This document shows positions 9,438 through 18,530 of a stretch of DNA of 64,000 nucleotides, one piece after another (position 1 is the first letter of the stretch; each line of letters opens with the position of its first letter). The DNA is from Romboutsia_C sp015668195 (GTDB taxonomy: Bacteria; Bacillota; Clostridia; Peptostreptococcales; Peptostreptococcaceae). The stretch spans positions 620,001 to 684,000 of the forward strand of contig NZ_JADPFC010000001.1 in the NCBI RefSeq assembly GCF_015668195.1, in the 5' to 3' direction. The position numbers were made by a program, and so were the translations under genes. Below the pieces are notes generated by a model. The model was not told the origin of the DNA, did not search any database, and saw only the letters and a program-made list of their open reading frames with translations.

Positions 9438-10223
9438 ATGAAAAAAATATTAGTTTTGCTACCAACAATATTATTATCAATATTTTTAATGGTAGGATGT
9501 ACATCACAATCAGAAACAGGAAATGAAAATGTATTAGGTATAATAGGGGCTATGGAAGAAGAAGTAGAAATATTAAAAGAAAAGATGGATATAAAAGAAA
9601 CTACAACTATAGCAGGAATGGAATTTTATAAAGGAACATTACATAATAAAAATATAGTATTAGTTCGTTCTGGTGTAGGAAAAGTTAACATGGCTATGTG
9701 TACTCAAGTTTTAGTTGATAAATTTAATGTATCAGCTCTTGTTAATTCTGGAGTTGCTGGAACTATGAATGAAGATTTAAATCAAGGAGATGTAGTTATA
9801 TCAACAACTACAGTTCAGCATGATTTTGATACAACAGCATTTGGAGATCCACTTGGAGAAATATCAAGACTAAATAAAAGATTCTTTGATGCAGATAAAA
9901 ATATGATAAACAAAGCGAAAGAAGCTGCTAAGAATGTAAAAGGTGTAAATATAGTAGATGGAATGGTAGCCTCAGGGGACCAATTTGTAGCAGGTGGAGA
10001 TATTGCTAAAAAAATAAAAGATAACTTTGGAGAGGTAGAGGCAGTAGAAATGGAAGGAGCATCTATGGCACAAGTAGCCTACTTAAATGACATACCATTT
10101 GTCATACTTCGTTCAATATCTGATAAAGCAAATGGAGAAGCTGATCTATCATATGAGGAGTTCTTACCAATAGCAGCAAAAAATGCTAGTTCGCTATTAG
10201 AAGAATTTATAAAAATATATTAA
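9438..10223 (+). CDS. mtnN: 5'-methylthioadenosine/S-adenosylhomocysteine nucleosidase, predicted lipoprotein
   Basis: MTA/SAH nucleosidase fold: GIIGAMEEEVEIL at the start of the mature domain, SGVGKVNMA, NSGVAGTM, and AVEMEGASMAQVA with the catalytic/ribose-binding Glu pair, ending RSISDKANGEA with the catalytic Asp. It cleaves adenine from MTA, SAH or 5'-deoxyadenosine. Unlike the usual 230-aa cytoplasmic enzyme, this 261-aa protein begins with a lysine-rich signal peptide and a lipobox LMVGC (Cys21), then a polar linker, so export and lipid anchoring outside the cell are predicted. Monocistronic by context. Confidence 0.93.
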   Translation: MKKILVLLPTILLSIFLMVGCTSQSETGNENVLGIIGAMEEEVEILKEKMDIKETTTIAGMEFYKGTLHNKNIVLVRSGVGKVNMAMCTQVLVDKFNVSALVNSGVAGTMNEDLNQGDVVISTTTVQHDFDTTAFGDPLGEISRLNKRFFDADKNMINKAKEAAKNVKGVNIVDGMVASGDQFVAGGDIAKKIKDNFGEVEAVEMEGASMAQVAYLNDIPFVILRSISDKANGEADLSYEEFLPIAAKNASSLLEEFIKIY

Positions 10224-10290
10224 GTAATAAGACATAAGCATTAATTTTACATTTTGAACATAGTTTTGATTAATATATAATCGACAAAAA

Positions 10291-10321
10291 ATAACCATTT
10301 AAACAATAAAAATAACCGTTG
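10291..10321 (+). promoter_or_regulatory. Pair of LytTR-type boxes, 21 bp apart
   Basis: ATAACCATTT and ATAACCGTTG start at 10291 and 10312, exactly 21 bp apart, the spacing of LytTR-family direct repeats; the second resembles the ACCGTT core of such sites. A possible -35 (TTTCAA, 10329) and -10 (TATTAT, 10353) follow. The only LytTR regulator in the window is encoded in the run of genes downstream. Confidence 0.55.
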
Positions 10322-10396
10322 GGTAAAATTTCAATAAACTACTAAGAAAATGTATTATATTAACCATAAGATTATAAATGAAGGGGAGTTAATACA

Positions 10397-11773
10397 ATGG
10401 TTTTTAGTAGTTTATTTTTTTTATTTCTATTTTTACCAATAGTTTTATTAGGTTACTATATAACTAAAGACAAATATAAAAATTATATATTATTAATAGC
10501 AAGTTTATTTTTTTATGCATGGGGAGAGCCGAAATATGTATTTTTAATGATATTTTCTATAATATGCAACTATTACTTTGGTATAAAAGTAAATGATAGT
10601 TCAAAAAAGAAAATATGGCTTATCATATCAATTATTTTCAATATAGGACTTTTGATAACTTTTAAATACGCAGATTTTTTATTCAATATAAAAGGAATAA
10701 AACTGCCTCTTGGTATATCATTTTTTACATTCCAAACAATGAGTTATGTTATAGATGTTTACAGACATGATGGTAAAGTTCAAAAAAATATATTAGGGCT
10801 TGCATTATATATAAGTTTGTTTCCACAACTTGTTGCAGGACCTATAGTAAGATATCAGACAGTAGATAATCAAATAAATAAAAGAATACATAGTACGGAT
10901 AAATTTGCACAAGTGGTTAATAGATTTGTAATAGGACTTTCTAAGAAAGTTATAATATCTAATCAATTAGGTATAGTATCTGACTTTGTATTTTCAAAAG
11001 GGATAAATAGCTTATCAATAGGAGAAGCTTGGCTTGGAATTATCTGCTACACATTTCAAATATATTTTGACTTTGGTGGTTATAGCGATATGGCTATAGG
11101 TCTAGGAAAGATGTTTGGGTTTAACTTTCTTGAAAACTTTAATTATCCTTATATATCTCAAAGTGTATCTGAGTTTTGGAGAAGATGGCATATATTTTTA
11201 GGTAGCTTTTTTAGAGATTATGTATATATACCTCTTGGAGGAAGTCGTGTTTCTAAATTTAAATTATATAGAAATTTATTTATAGTATGGTTTTTAACTG
11301 GTATATGGCATGGAGCAAATTATACATTTATAATATGGGGACTGTACTTTGGTATATTTATAGCACTAGAAAAAGCATTTTTAGAAAAATTATTATTTAA
11401 ATTGCCTAGATTATTTAGACATATGTATTTAATGTTTATAGTTATTATAGGATGGGTATTTTTTAGAGCCAATAATTTAAGTCATGGTTTTGAGTTTATA
11501 AAAGTTATGTTTGGTATATCAGAAAATAATATTATAAACTCTGATTTTATAACTTACTTAAATGATTATTATTATATAATCCTTATGGCGATAGTATTCT
11601 CAATGCCAATAGTAAATTCTATTAAAAAAATAATTATTAAAAGCAACAAAAATTTATTACAAAATAAATTAGCATATATACTTCAAAGTTTCTTTTTAAG
11701 TATTTCTATGATAGTAGTTATAGTAATTTTAAGTAGTTCTACTTATAATCCATTTTTATATTTTAGATTTTAG
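10397..11773 (+). CDS. MBOAT-family membrane O-acyltransferase (AlgI/DltB-like)
   Basis: Polytopic acyltransferase, 458 aa, that probably moves acetyl groups across the membrane to an extracellular polymer. MBOAT features are clear: PLGISFFTFQTMSYVIDVYR, QLVAGPIVRY, SVSEFWRRWHIFLGSFFRDY and the active-site histidine in TGIWHGANYTFIIWG. The following gene (14 nt gap) encodes a DHHW protein, the common partner that completes transfer, as AlgJ/AlgX do for alginate. The acceptor polymer cannot be told from sequence. SD GGGGAG. Confidence 0.93.
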   Translation: MVFSSLFFLFLFLPIVLLGYYITKDKYKNYILLIASLFFYAWGEPKYVFLMIFSIICNYYFGIKVNDSSKKKIWLIISIIFNIGLLITFKYADFLFNIKGIKLPLGISFFTFQTMSYVIDVYRHDGKVQKNILGLALYISLFPQLVAGPIVRYQTVDNQINKRIHSTDKFAQVVNRFVIGLSKKVIISNQLGIVSDFVFSKGINSLSIGEAWLGIICYTFQIYFDFGGYSDMAIGLGKMFGFNFLENFNYPYISQSVSEFWRRWHIFLGSFFRDYVYIPLGGSRVSKFKLYRNLFIVWFLTGIWHGANYTFIIWGLYFGIFIALEKAFLEKLLFKLPRLFRHMYLMFIVIIGWVFFRANNLSHGFEFIKVMFGISENNIINSDFITYLNDYYYIILMAIVFSMPIVNSIKKIIIKSNKNLLQNKLAYILQSFFLSISMIVVIVILSSSTYNPFLYFRF

Positions 11774-11787
11774 ATAGGAGATAAATT

Positions 11788-12990
11788 ATGAAAAACAAAT
11801 CAAAATATATAATAATGCCTTTTTTAACAATAATATTTGGTTTTTTTATAATAAATATTGTTAAACCAGATAAAAACTATAGTTTTTCAGAAAATAGGAA
11901 TTTAGAAAAATTACCAACGATAGAAGATATTAAAAACAATACTTTTACAAAAAAGTTTGAAAAATATTATAATGATCAATTTGCATTTAGAGAAGAAATG
12001 AATAAAATATATATAAAGTCAGAAATTAGCTTAAATAAAACAAAGGTAGGCAATTATTACCTGGGAAAGAATAATTGGATATTAGGGCAATTTTCTCATT
12101 TATTAAGTGATGACAAAATATATAAATATACTATAGCATTACATAAAACTAGTGAAATAGCAAACCAACTAGATAAAAGCGTGTACTATGTATCAACGCC
12201 TCACAAGACTAATATGTTAAAACACTTATATCCAAACTATGTAGATAACAAAGAAAATATAGATATAAATAAAAATGAATTAAAGTCCAGCTTAGAGCCA
12301 GACCTTATAAATTTTATAGACTTAGATGAAGATTTTTTAAATAGATTTAGTGACAAAGAGCGTGAGAAGCTTTATTTTAAAACAGATCATCATTGGAATG
12401 GATTAGGTGCTTTTGAAGGATTTAAATCTATGATAAGTAAAATGGATTTAGGTATTACTGAAGATAAATTAAATTCATTTTTTAAGGAATATAAAATAAA
12501 AACTGTCAAAGATAAAGAATTTATAGGTAGTTACAATAGAAATTTAGATATGCTTGTAAAAGAAAAAGAATACCCTATTTATGTTTATAGAGACAATGAA
12601 GATTATAAATTCTATAAAAATGATGGAAAAAAAGATAAACATATAAAAATTGATGAAGTTATAGCAACTCAAAAAGATGATAAAGAATGGGATTATGGTG
12701 GTGCATATATGAGAGGTGCAAGTTGTAATATATTAAAAATTAAAAATGATAAAGCTTTAACAGATAAAAAGATATTATTATTTAGAGATTCATATGAAGC
12801 ACCAATGACATTAATGTTTGCTGATGTTTTTAAAGAAGTAGAAATAGTAGATCCAAGAAATATAAGTAATTTAGACATGACTTATGAAGATATTATTAAA
12901 AATAGTGATAGTAATATAGTTATGTTTATGTATAACAGCTTTGGATTTTATGATATGATAAAAGTGATGATAGAAAAGGGGATAAGCTAA
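11788..12990 (+). CDS. DHHW-family (AlgX/AlgJ-like) exported acetylation protein
   Basis: Single N-terminal membrane helix (about 8-25) followed by a large extracytoplasmic domain, 400 aa in all. The name-giving motif FKTDHHWNGLGAF is at about residues 199-211 and supplies the Asp-His of a SGNH-like site; LLFRDSYEAPM near the C-terminus would carry the Ser. Expected role: transfer of the acyl group delivered by the upstream MBOAT protein to a surface polysaccharide. SD ATAGGAGA. Confidence 0.88.
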   Translation: MKNKSKYIIMPFLTIIFGFFIINIVKPDKNYSFSENRNLEKLPTIEDIKNNTFTKKFEKYYNDQFAFREEMNKIYIKSEISLNKTKVGNYYLGKNNWILGQFSHLLSDDKIYKYTIALHKTSEIANQLDKSVYYVSTPHKTNMLKHLYPNYVDNKENIDINKNELKSSLEPDLINFIDLDEDFLNRFSDKEREKLYFKTDHHWNGLGAFEGFKSMISKMDLGITEDKLNSFFKEYKIKTVKDKEFIGSYNRNLDMLVKEKEYPIYVYRDNEDYKFYKNDGKKDKHIKIDEVIATQKDDKEWDYGGAYMRGASCNILKIKNDKALTDKKILLFRDSYEAPMTLMFADVFKEVEIVDPRNISNLDMTYEDIIKNSDSNIVMFMYNSFGFYDMIKVMIEKGIS

Positions 12991-13026
12991 CATCATTTAT
13001 TTAAAGTATTATAAGGAGCATGAATA

Positions 13027-13734
13027 ATGGGGCTAAATATTGTTATATGTGAAGATGAATTAATACACAGAGACATTTTAAAAGGATATATTATAGATAT
13101 ATTTGAAAGTAAAAACATTGAATACAATATATTTGAATTTAAGTCTGGAGAAGAATTGCTTAAAAATTATCCAGATAAAGTAGATATATTATTCCTAGAT
13201 ATTCAAATGGATAATTTAAATGGAATGGATACAGCAAGGCATATTAGAGAATTTGATATTCAATGCGATATAGTGTTTACTACTTCTATAGATAGTTATA
13301 TGCAAGAAGGCTATGAAGTTCGTGCTTGTAGATATTTACTAAAGCCTATTAATTATGATGACTTGCTAAGTTTTATAAATTCAACGATCAAAAAAAATCC
13401 AAATTATATAATAGTAAATCAAGTAGGTTGTGAAGGAAGTGTCAAAGTCGATATAGATGAAATATTATATATAGAAACTATAAATAGATGTGCACATATA
13501 CATACTTATGATAATACTTATGTAACTAGAGTTAAATTAGAAAATCTCGAAAAGGAGCTTAGTAGTCACAATTTTTATAGAAGTCATAGATGTTATTTAG
13601 TTAATTTAAAAAAATCAAGTATTACTAAAAATGATGTAGTAATTGTAGAAGGTATAGAGATACCTATAAGTAGAAGAAAGTTAAAAGATTTTAAGAAAAA
13701 GCTAACAAATGTATTAGGGGAAGTGTTATGTTAG
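13027..13734 (+). CDS. LytTR-family response regulator (AgrA/VirR type)
   Basis: Receiver domain about 1-120 with acidic pair (CEDE) and phospho-acceptor in ILFLDIQMDN (Asp57-58 region), then a LytTR DNA-binding domain (about 135-230; IETINRCAHIHT, FYRSHRCYLVNL). Its stop overlaps the ATG of the adjacent kinase gene by 7 nt, so they are translationally coupled. Likely target is the box pair upstream of the MBOAT gene, giving an autoregulated run of four genes. SD AAGGAGC. Confidence 0.92.
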   Translation: MGLNIVICEDELIHRDILKGYIIDIFESKNIEYNIFEFKSGEELLKNYPDKVDILFLDIQMDNLNGMDTARHIREFDIQCDIVFTTSIDSYMQEGYEVRACRYLLKPINYDDLLSFINSTIKKNPNYIIVNQVGCEGSVKVDIDEILYIETINRCAHIHTYDNTYVTRVKLENLEKELSSHNFYRSHRCYLVNLKKSSITKNDVVIVEGIEIPISRRKLKDFKKKLTNVLGEVLC

Positions 13735-15085
13735 ATCTATTAAATAATTTAGATAAGTTATTTACAACTGATACATGGTTTTGGATTATTTTAAATAATT
13801 CTACTTATTTTATAAAGTGCATTATATTTTATTATTTAATTAATTATATGTATGAAAAAAATATAGTAAGCTAGTATCGATTATAAATTTTTTAATATTA
13901 GATCAACTTTTATTTAATATAAGATTTTCTAATATTAATGATTTTTCAATAATTTTATTCCCTACTATAGGTTATATATATTGTAAGATAAATTATGATA
14001 TAGATAATAACAAAAAGGCATTTATTATTTGTATTATATATTGGGGATTAGTTGAAAGTATAACAGAAAGCTTATCTTATACCTTAGTGTTTCCAGCAGA
14101 TATAATTCACTATAATTCATACGTTTATTATATACAATCAAATTTAATTATGACATTATTACTAATAATAGGGTTTTTACTTACAAAGTACTACATAAAT
14201 ATAAAAAAATATAAAGAGAAAAATTTAAAACTAATATTTATTCCTATATTAGTAAATCTTATATCTCTTTTAATAGTATTGGATAATATAAGAAAAAATA
14301 TAAGAGGAAAAAATATGAGTGAATTAGTAGCTAATAAAAATTTAGTTATGATGATAGTAGCCATACTAGTTATAATTTCAACTATATATATATCTTATGT
14401 ATTTGATAAAATAGTAAAATCTCATAAAATAGAAATAGAAAATAATATAATCAAAAAAAGCATAAATAAAGACTATAATCATTATCTAAGTCTTAAAGAG
14501 CAACAACTAAAGGTACGAAAGCTTCATCATGATATGAAAAATCATATTATATGTATAAAAGAGTTATATAAAAATGATAGTGAGAATTTAGATTTATATA
14601 TAAATGAAATTGACCATATGATAATGGATTACAAAGAAGCTTTTGAAACTAATAATAGTATATTAGATATTATTGTTAATGATAAATATAATACTTGTTT
14701 GAAAGAAAATATAGATTTTAAATGTAGTTTAGATTTTTCAAAATGTGAATTTATAGACATGGTAGACGTTTGTACTATATTTTCAAACTGTTTAGATAAC
14801 TGTATAGAATCTTGTAGAAAGATAAGTGATGAGAGTATACATAAGTATATAGATATAAAAAATACATATATGAATAATATGTGTGTTGTAAAAATAGAAA
14901 ATAGTAAAATTAATGACGTAATTATTAAAAATAAGATTTTACATACTGATAAAAATGATAAGTTTCTACATGGAATAGGAATTAAGAATATAAAAGAGAG
15001 TGTAGAAAAATATAATGGACAAGTAAATTTTGAAGGCTACAACAATAAGTTTGTAGTAAAAATTATAATACCCATAAAAGATTAG
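13728..15085 (+). pseudogene. AgrC-like sensor histidine kinase, interrupted by a -1 frameshift in an A7 tract
   Basis: ATG 13728 opens a frame that reads about 48 codons (MLDLLNNLDKLFTTD... then a membrane-like segment) and stops at TAG 13872. From 13856 a second frame is open without interruption to 15085 and continues the same kind of protein: hydrophobic helices, then the HPK10-type kinase with KLHHDMKNHI (phospho-His) and HGIGIKNIKESVEKYNG. The two frames meet at seven A residues (13855-13861); one extra A would give a single product of about 452 aa, the usual length. Explanations: real mutation, slippage-dependent expression, or a base-calling error in a homopolymer. No agrB/agrD gene is nearby. 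Confidence 0.85.
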
Positions 15086-15121
15086 ATATGAATACTTAAT
15101 CGCAAAGTAAGCAATATAAAG

Positions 15122-15146
15122 GAGGAACGAATCGTTCCTCTTTTAT
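15122..15146 (+). terminator. Terminator after the LytTR kinase gene
   Basis: GAGGAACG/CGTTCCTC stem with a three-base loop and a short T run. Confidence 0.85.
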
Positions 15147-15235
15147 ATTTAAAAGTTCGTTAAAAAAATAATTAATATTGCACTTTTTTTTATTAATGTA
15201 TAATAAATATAGACGTATAAATTTGGAGGGAAAAA

Positions 15236-15787
15236 ATGAGAGAAATATTAGAAGTAAATCCTATAATAGGTGCAATTAAAAATGACGAAAATTTAGAAGC
15301 TGTGGCAAAATCAGATTGTGATATTGTATTTTTATTAAATGGAGATATACTTAATTTAAAAAAAATAATCGAATATCTTCATAAATATGATAAAAAGGTA
15401 TTTGTTCATATAGATATGATATCTGGAATAGCATCAAATCCTGTTATTGTAGATTATATAAAAAGGGAAGTAAAATTGGATGGAATAATAACTACTAAAA
15501 CTAATATTGTAAAAAGGGCATTAGAACTAAACTTAAATGTTGTGCAAAGGTTTTTCTTTATAGACTCAATGTCACTTGAAAATGCTATAGAAAGCTTAAG
15601 GAAAGTAAAACCTCAAGCTATAGAAATAATGCCTGGAATAATGCCAAAGATAGTAAAAAGGATAAATAAAACTTATCCTAATATACCAATAATATGCGGC
15701 GGACTTATCGATGAAAAAGAAGAAGTTATAAATATATTATCTTGTGGTGCTATGGCAGTTTCAACTACAGATAAAAGTATATGGTAA
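15236..15787 (+). CDS. glpP: Glycerol-3-phosphate-responsive antiterminator GlpP
   Basis: GlpP family, 183 aa (usual about 180-190), a TIM-barrel-like RNA-binding protein that, with glycerol 3-phosphate, prevents termination in leaders of glycerol genes. Recognisable blocks: NPIIGAIKN at the start, VFVHIDMISGI, DGIITTKTN, QRFFFIDSMS, IEIMPGIMPK and PIICGGLI. It directly precedes the glycerol regulon, and two leaders with similar terminators (upstream of glpF and of the glpA-like gene) are its likely targets. SD TGGAGGG. Confidence 0.95.
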   Translation: MREILEVNPIIGAIKNDENLEAVAKSDCDIVFLLNGDILNLKKIIEYLHKYDKKVFVHIDMISGIASNPVIVDYIKREVKLDGIITTKTNIVKRALELNLNVVQRFFFIDSMSLENAIESLRKVKPQAIEIMPGIMPKIVKRINKTYPNIPIICGGLIDEKEEVINILSCGAMAVSTTDKSIW

Positions 15788-15799
15788 AGCTTAAAAAAT

Positions 15800-15833
15800 G
15801 TTAAAAACTTAACTGTAATGTTAAAAACTTAAC
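15800..15833 (+). promoter_or_regulatory. Tandem Rex-like dyads upstream of the glpF promoter
   Basis: GTTAA-N4-TTAAC occurs twice, at 15800-15813 and 15820-15833, as a 17-bp direct repeat with 20-bp period. Each resembles the Rex redox-repressor consensus TTGTTAA-N4-TTAACAA (11 of 14 defined positions). They lie 12 bp upstream of a strong -35. Confidence 0.5.
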
Positions 15834-15844
15834 CTTAAAAAATA

Positions 15845-15873
15845 TTGACGAGAAAATGTTTTTTTATTATTAT
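15845..15873 (+). promoter_or_regulatory. Sigma-A-type promoter of glpF
   Basis: TTGACG (15845-15850), 17-bp spacer, TATTAT (15868-15873). Transcription would begin near 15880, just before the GlpP leader. Confidence 0.65.
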
Positions 15874-15891
15874 TTAATTAAATCAATACTA

Positions 15892-15945
15892 GGCTGGAGA
15901 CGAGAGAGCTAATAGTTTTTTACTAAGAGCTCTCTCTGTTTTTTT
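15892..15945 (+). promoter_or_regulatory. GlpP-type leader terminator/antiterminator upstream of glpF
   Basis: GAGAGAGCT/AGCTCTCTC stem (15902-15936) with an inner TAGT/ACTA pairing and a T7 tail. The preceding GGCTGGAGACGAGAGAGC is nearly repeated before the second leader at 18520, pointing to a shared RNA-binding target, most simply GlpP. Confidence 0.78.
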
Positions 15946-15984
15946 ACAAAAAATTGATTTTATAAAATTTAAGGAGGAATTGAG

Positions 15985-16782
15985 TTGAAAAAAACATTGA
16001 TGGGAGAGTGTATCTCTGAATTTATAGGATCCTGGATACTAATATTTATAGGTTGTGGATCAGTTGCATCACTTGTATTAAATGGAGCTAATATTTCACA
16101 ATGGGAAATCGGTATTATATGGGGCCTTGCTGTTACCATGGCAATATATGTTACAGGAGCAGTGTCGGGTACACATATAAACCCAGCAGTTACTATAGCT
16201 TTAATGGTGTATAGGGATTTTCCAAAGAAAAAGGTTTTGCCGTACATAATATCTCAAATACTAGGATGTTTTGTAGGAGCTGCTACAGTTTACTTTTTAT
16301 TTAAGAACTTATTCATATCTTTTGAAAGTGCTAATAACATAGTAAGAGCAAGTGAAAGTGGTATGGCTACAGCGGGAATATTTTCAACATACCCACATGC
16401 TGATATAAGTATAATGACAGCTTTATTTACAGAAATAATAATAACAATGTTTTTAGTTATGGTTATACTTGCAGTTGGAGAAGCTAAAAACTCAAACAAG
16501 CCTCATGCTAACTTAGCACCAGTTATGATAGGTCTAACAATAGCTATAATAGGTGCAAGTTTTGGTGTATTAACAGGATTTGCAATGAATCCATCAAGAG
16601 ATCTTGGACCAAAATTATTTGCAATGATAGCAGGATGGGGAACTAATGCATTAGGAGAAAATATGTATTTCTTAGTTCCAATAGTAGGTCCAATCATAGG
16701 TGGTTTACTTGCAGGATTTGTATATGATAAAGGTGTAAAAAGATATTTAGATGATGAAGAGGTTAAAGAAGCATCTAAGTAG
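15985..16782 (+). CDS. glpF: Glycerol uptake facilitator (aquaglyceroporin)
   Basis: MIP-family channel, 265 aa, six helices and two re-entrant loops, letting glycerol diffuse into the cell for GlpK. The first loop has the normal NPA (GTHINPAVTIAL); the second reads MNPSRDLGP, with NPS instead of NPA, a tolerated variant. The Arg of the selectivity filter is kept. The GTG/TTG region was checked: TTG 15985 with SD AAGGAGGAATTGAG is the best-spaced start. glpK follows 60 nt later. Confidence 0.95.
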   Translation: MKKTLMGECISEFIGSWILIFIGCGSVASLVLNGANISQWEIGIIWGLAVTMAIYVTGAVSGTHINPAVTIALMVYRDFPKKKVLPYIISQILGCFVGAATVYFLFKNLFISFESANNIVRASESGMATAGIFSTYPHADISIMTALFTEIIITMFLVMVILAVGEAKNSNKPHANLAPVMIGLTIAIIGASFGVLTGFAMNPSRDLGPKLFAMIAGWGTNALGENMYFLVPIVGPIIGGLLAGFVYDKGVKRYLDDEEVKEASK

Positions 16783-16842
16783 AAATATTAAATACAACAA
16801 TAATTGTAAATATAAATTTAAAAATTTCTGGGAGGGATTTGT

Positions 16843-18381
16843 ATGAAAAGAAAGTATATAATGGCGCTAGACCAAGGAACAACTAGTTCAAGAGCAATAT
16901 TATTTGATAAGAGTGGAAACATAATAGCAACTTCCCAAAAAGAATTTACTCAATTTTATCCAAAGGCAGGATGGGTAGAACATAATCCTATGGAAATATG
17001 GGGAAGTCAAAGTGGGGTTATGAGAGAAGTACTAGAAACTAATTCTATTAGACCAGATGAAGTTTGTGCAATAGGTATAACTAACCAAAGAGAAACTACA
17101 ATAGTTTGGGATAAAAATACAGGAAAGCCAATATACAATGCGATAGTTTGGCAATGTAGAAGAACATCAGGAATATGTGATGAATTAGAAGCTAAAGGAT
17201 ACAAAGATACTATAAAAGAAAAAACAGGACTTATACTAGATGCATATTTTTCAGGAACTAAAATAAAATGGATACTTGATAATGTAGAAGGTGCAAGAGA
17301 AAAAGCAGAAAATGGAGATTTATTATTTGGTACAGTAGATACTTGGTTAATATGGAATTTAACTCGTGGAAAGGTACACGTAACTGATTACTCAAATGCT
17401 GCTAGAACTATGCTTTATAATATAAAAGAGTTAAAATGGGATGATGAAATACTTGAAATATTAAATATACCAAAGAGTATGTTGCCAGAAGTAAAACCAT
17501 CTAGCTGTGTATATGGACATACAGACAAAGAAATGCTAGCAGGAGCTGAAATACCAATAGCAGGATGTGCAGGAGACCAACAAGCGGCATTATTTGGGCA
17601 AACTTGTTTTGAAGAAGGAAGTGCTAAAAATACTTATGGAACAGGTTGCTTTATGTTAATGAATACTGGAGAAAATATGGTAGAATCTAAAAATGGATTA
17701 TTAACAACAATAGCTTGGGGTGTAGATGGAAAAGTTGAATATGCATTAGAAGGAAGTATATTTATAGGTGGTGCATCTATACAATGGTTAAGAGATGAAC
17801 TTAGAATATTATATGATGCTAGCCAAAGTGAATTTTATGCTCAAAGTGTAGATGATACTAATGGAGTATATGTAGTACCAGCATTTGCAGGGCTTGGAGC
17901 ACCATATTGGGATATGTATGCAAGAGGTAGTGTAATGGGACTTACTCGTGGTGCTAATAGAGCACATTTAGTTCGTGCAACACTTGAATCAATAGCATAC
18001 CAAGTTAAAGATGTATTAAATGCTATGCAAGAAGATTCAGGACTAAAGCTAAATGGTCTTAAAGTAGATGGAGGAGCAAGTGCAAATAATTTCTTAATGC
18101 AGTTCCAATCTGATATATTAAATACAAATATAAATAGACCAAAGGTAGTAGAAACTACTGCACTAGGAGCAGCTTATCTAGCAGGATTGGCCGTAGGATT
18201 TTATGATAGCAAAGAAGACATTAAAAAATCTTGGATAATAGATAAAGAGTTTACTCCTAATATGAGTGATGCAAAGAGAAACTTATTATATAAAGGATGG
18301 AAAAAAGCAGTACAAAGAAGTCTTGACTGGGCAAGAGAAGATGAAGAATTTAAAGCTGAATTAGCATCAGTTGAGAGTTAA
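16843..18381 (+). CDS. glpK: Glycerol kinase
   Basis: FGGY-family kinase, 512 aa (usual about 495-505), converting glycerol to glycerol 3-phosphate. N-terminal phosphate loop DQGTTSSRAILFD, WVEHNPMEIW, the GAGDQQAALFGQ nucleotide region and the C-terminal DGGASANNFLMQFQSDIL FGGY signature are all intact. Likely co-transcribed with glpF. SD GGGAGGG. Confidence 0.97.
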   Translation: MKRKYIMALDQGTTSSRAILFDKSGNIIATSQKEFTQFYPKAGWVEHNPMEIWGSQSGVMREVLETNSIRPDEVCAIGITNQRETTIVWDKNTGKPIYNAIVWQCRRTSGICDELEAKGYKDTIKEKTGLILDAYFSGTKIKWILDNVEGAREKAENGDLLFGTVDTWLIWNLTRGKVHVTDYSNAARTMLYNIKELKWDDEILEILNIPKSMLPEVKPSSCVYGHTDKEMLAGAEIPIAGCAGDQQAALFGQTCFEEGSAKNTYGTGCFMLMNTGENMVESKNGLLTTIAWGVDGKVEYALEGSIFIGGASIQWLRDELRILYDASQSEFYAQSVDDTNGVYVVPAFAGLGAPYWDMYARGSVMGLTRGANRAHLVRATLESIAYQVKDVLNAMQEDSGLKLNGLKVDGGASANNFLMQFQSDILNTNINRPKVVETTALGAAYLAGLAVGFYDSKEDIKKSWIIDKEFTPNMSDAKRNLLYKGWKKAVQRSLDWAREDEEFKAELASVES

Positions 18382-18530
18382 TATAAAATTAGTGACAAAA
18401 AATAATTTATAGTATATAATTAACATACCGAGGAAAATGTTTTCGATTTTTAAAGTGATATTTATAATTTACAAATTATAATAAAGTAAATTTTACTAAA
18501 TACAATATTAAATATTTTTGGCTAAGAGAT

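Noticed and set aside
15797..15833. 17-bp direct repeat as a CRISPR or mobile-element remnant
   Set aside because: Only two copies, spacer of 3 bp, and each copy is a dyad beside a promoter; operator is the simpler reading.
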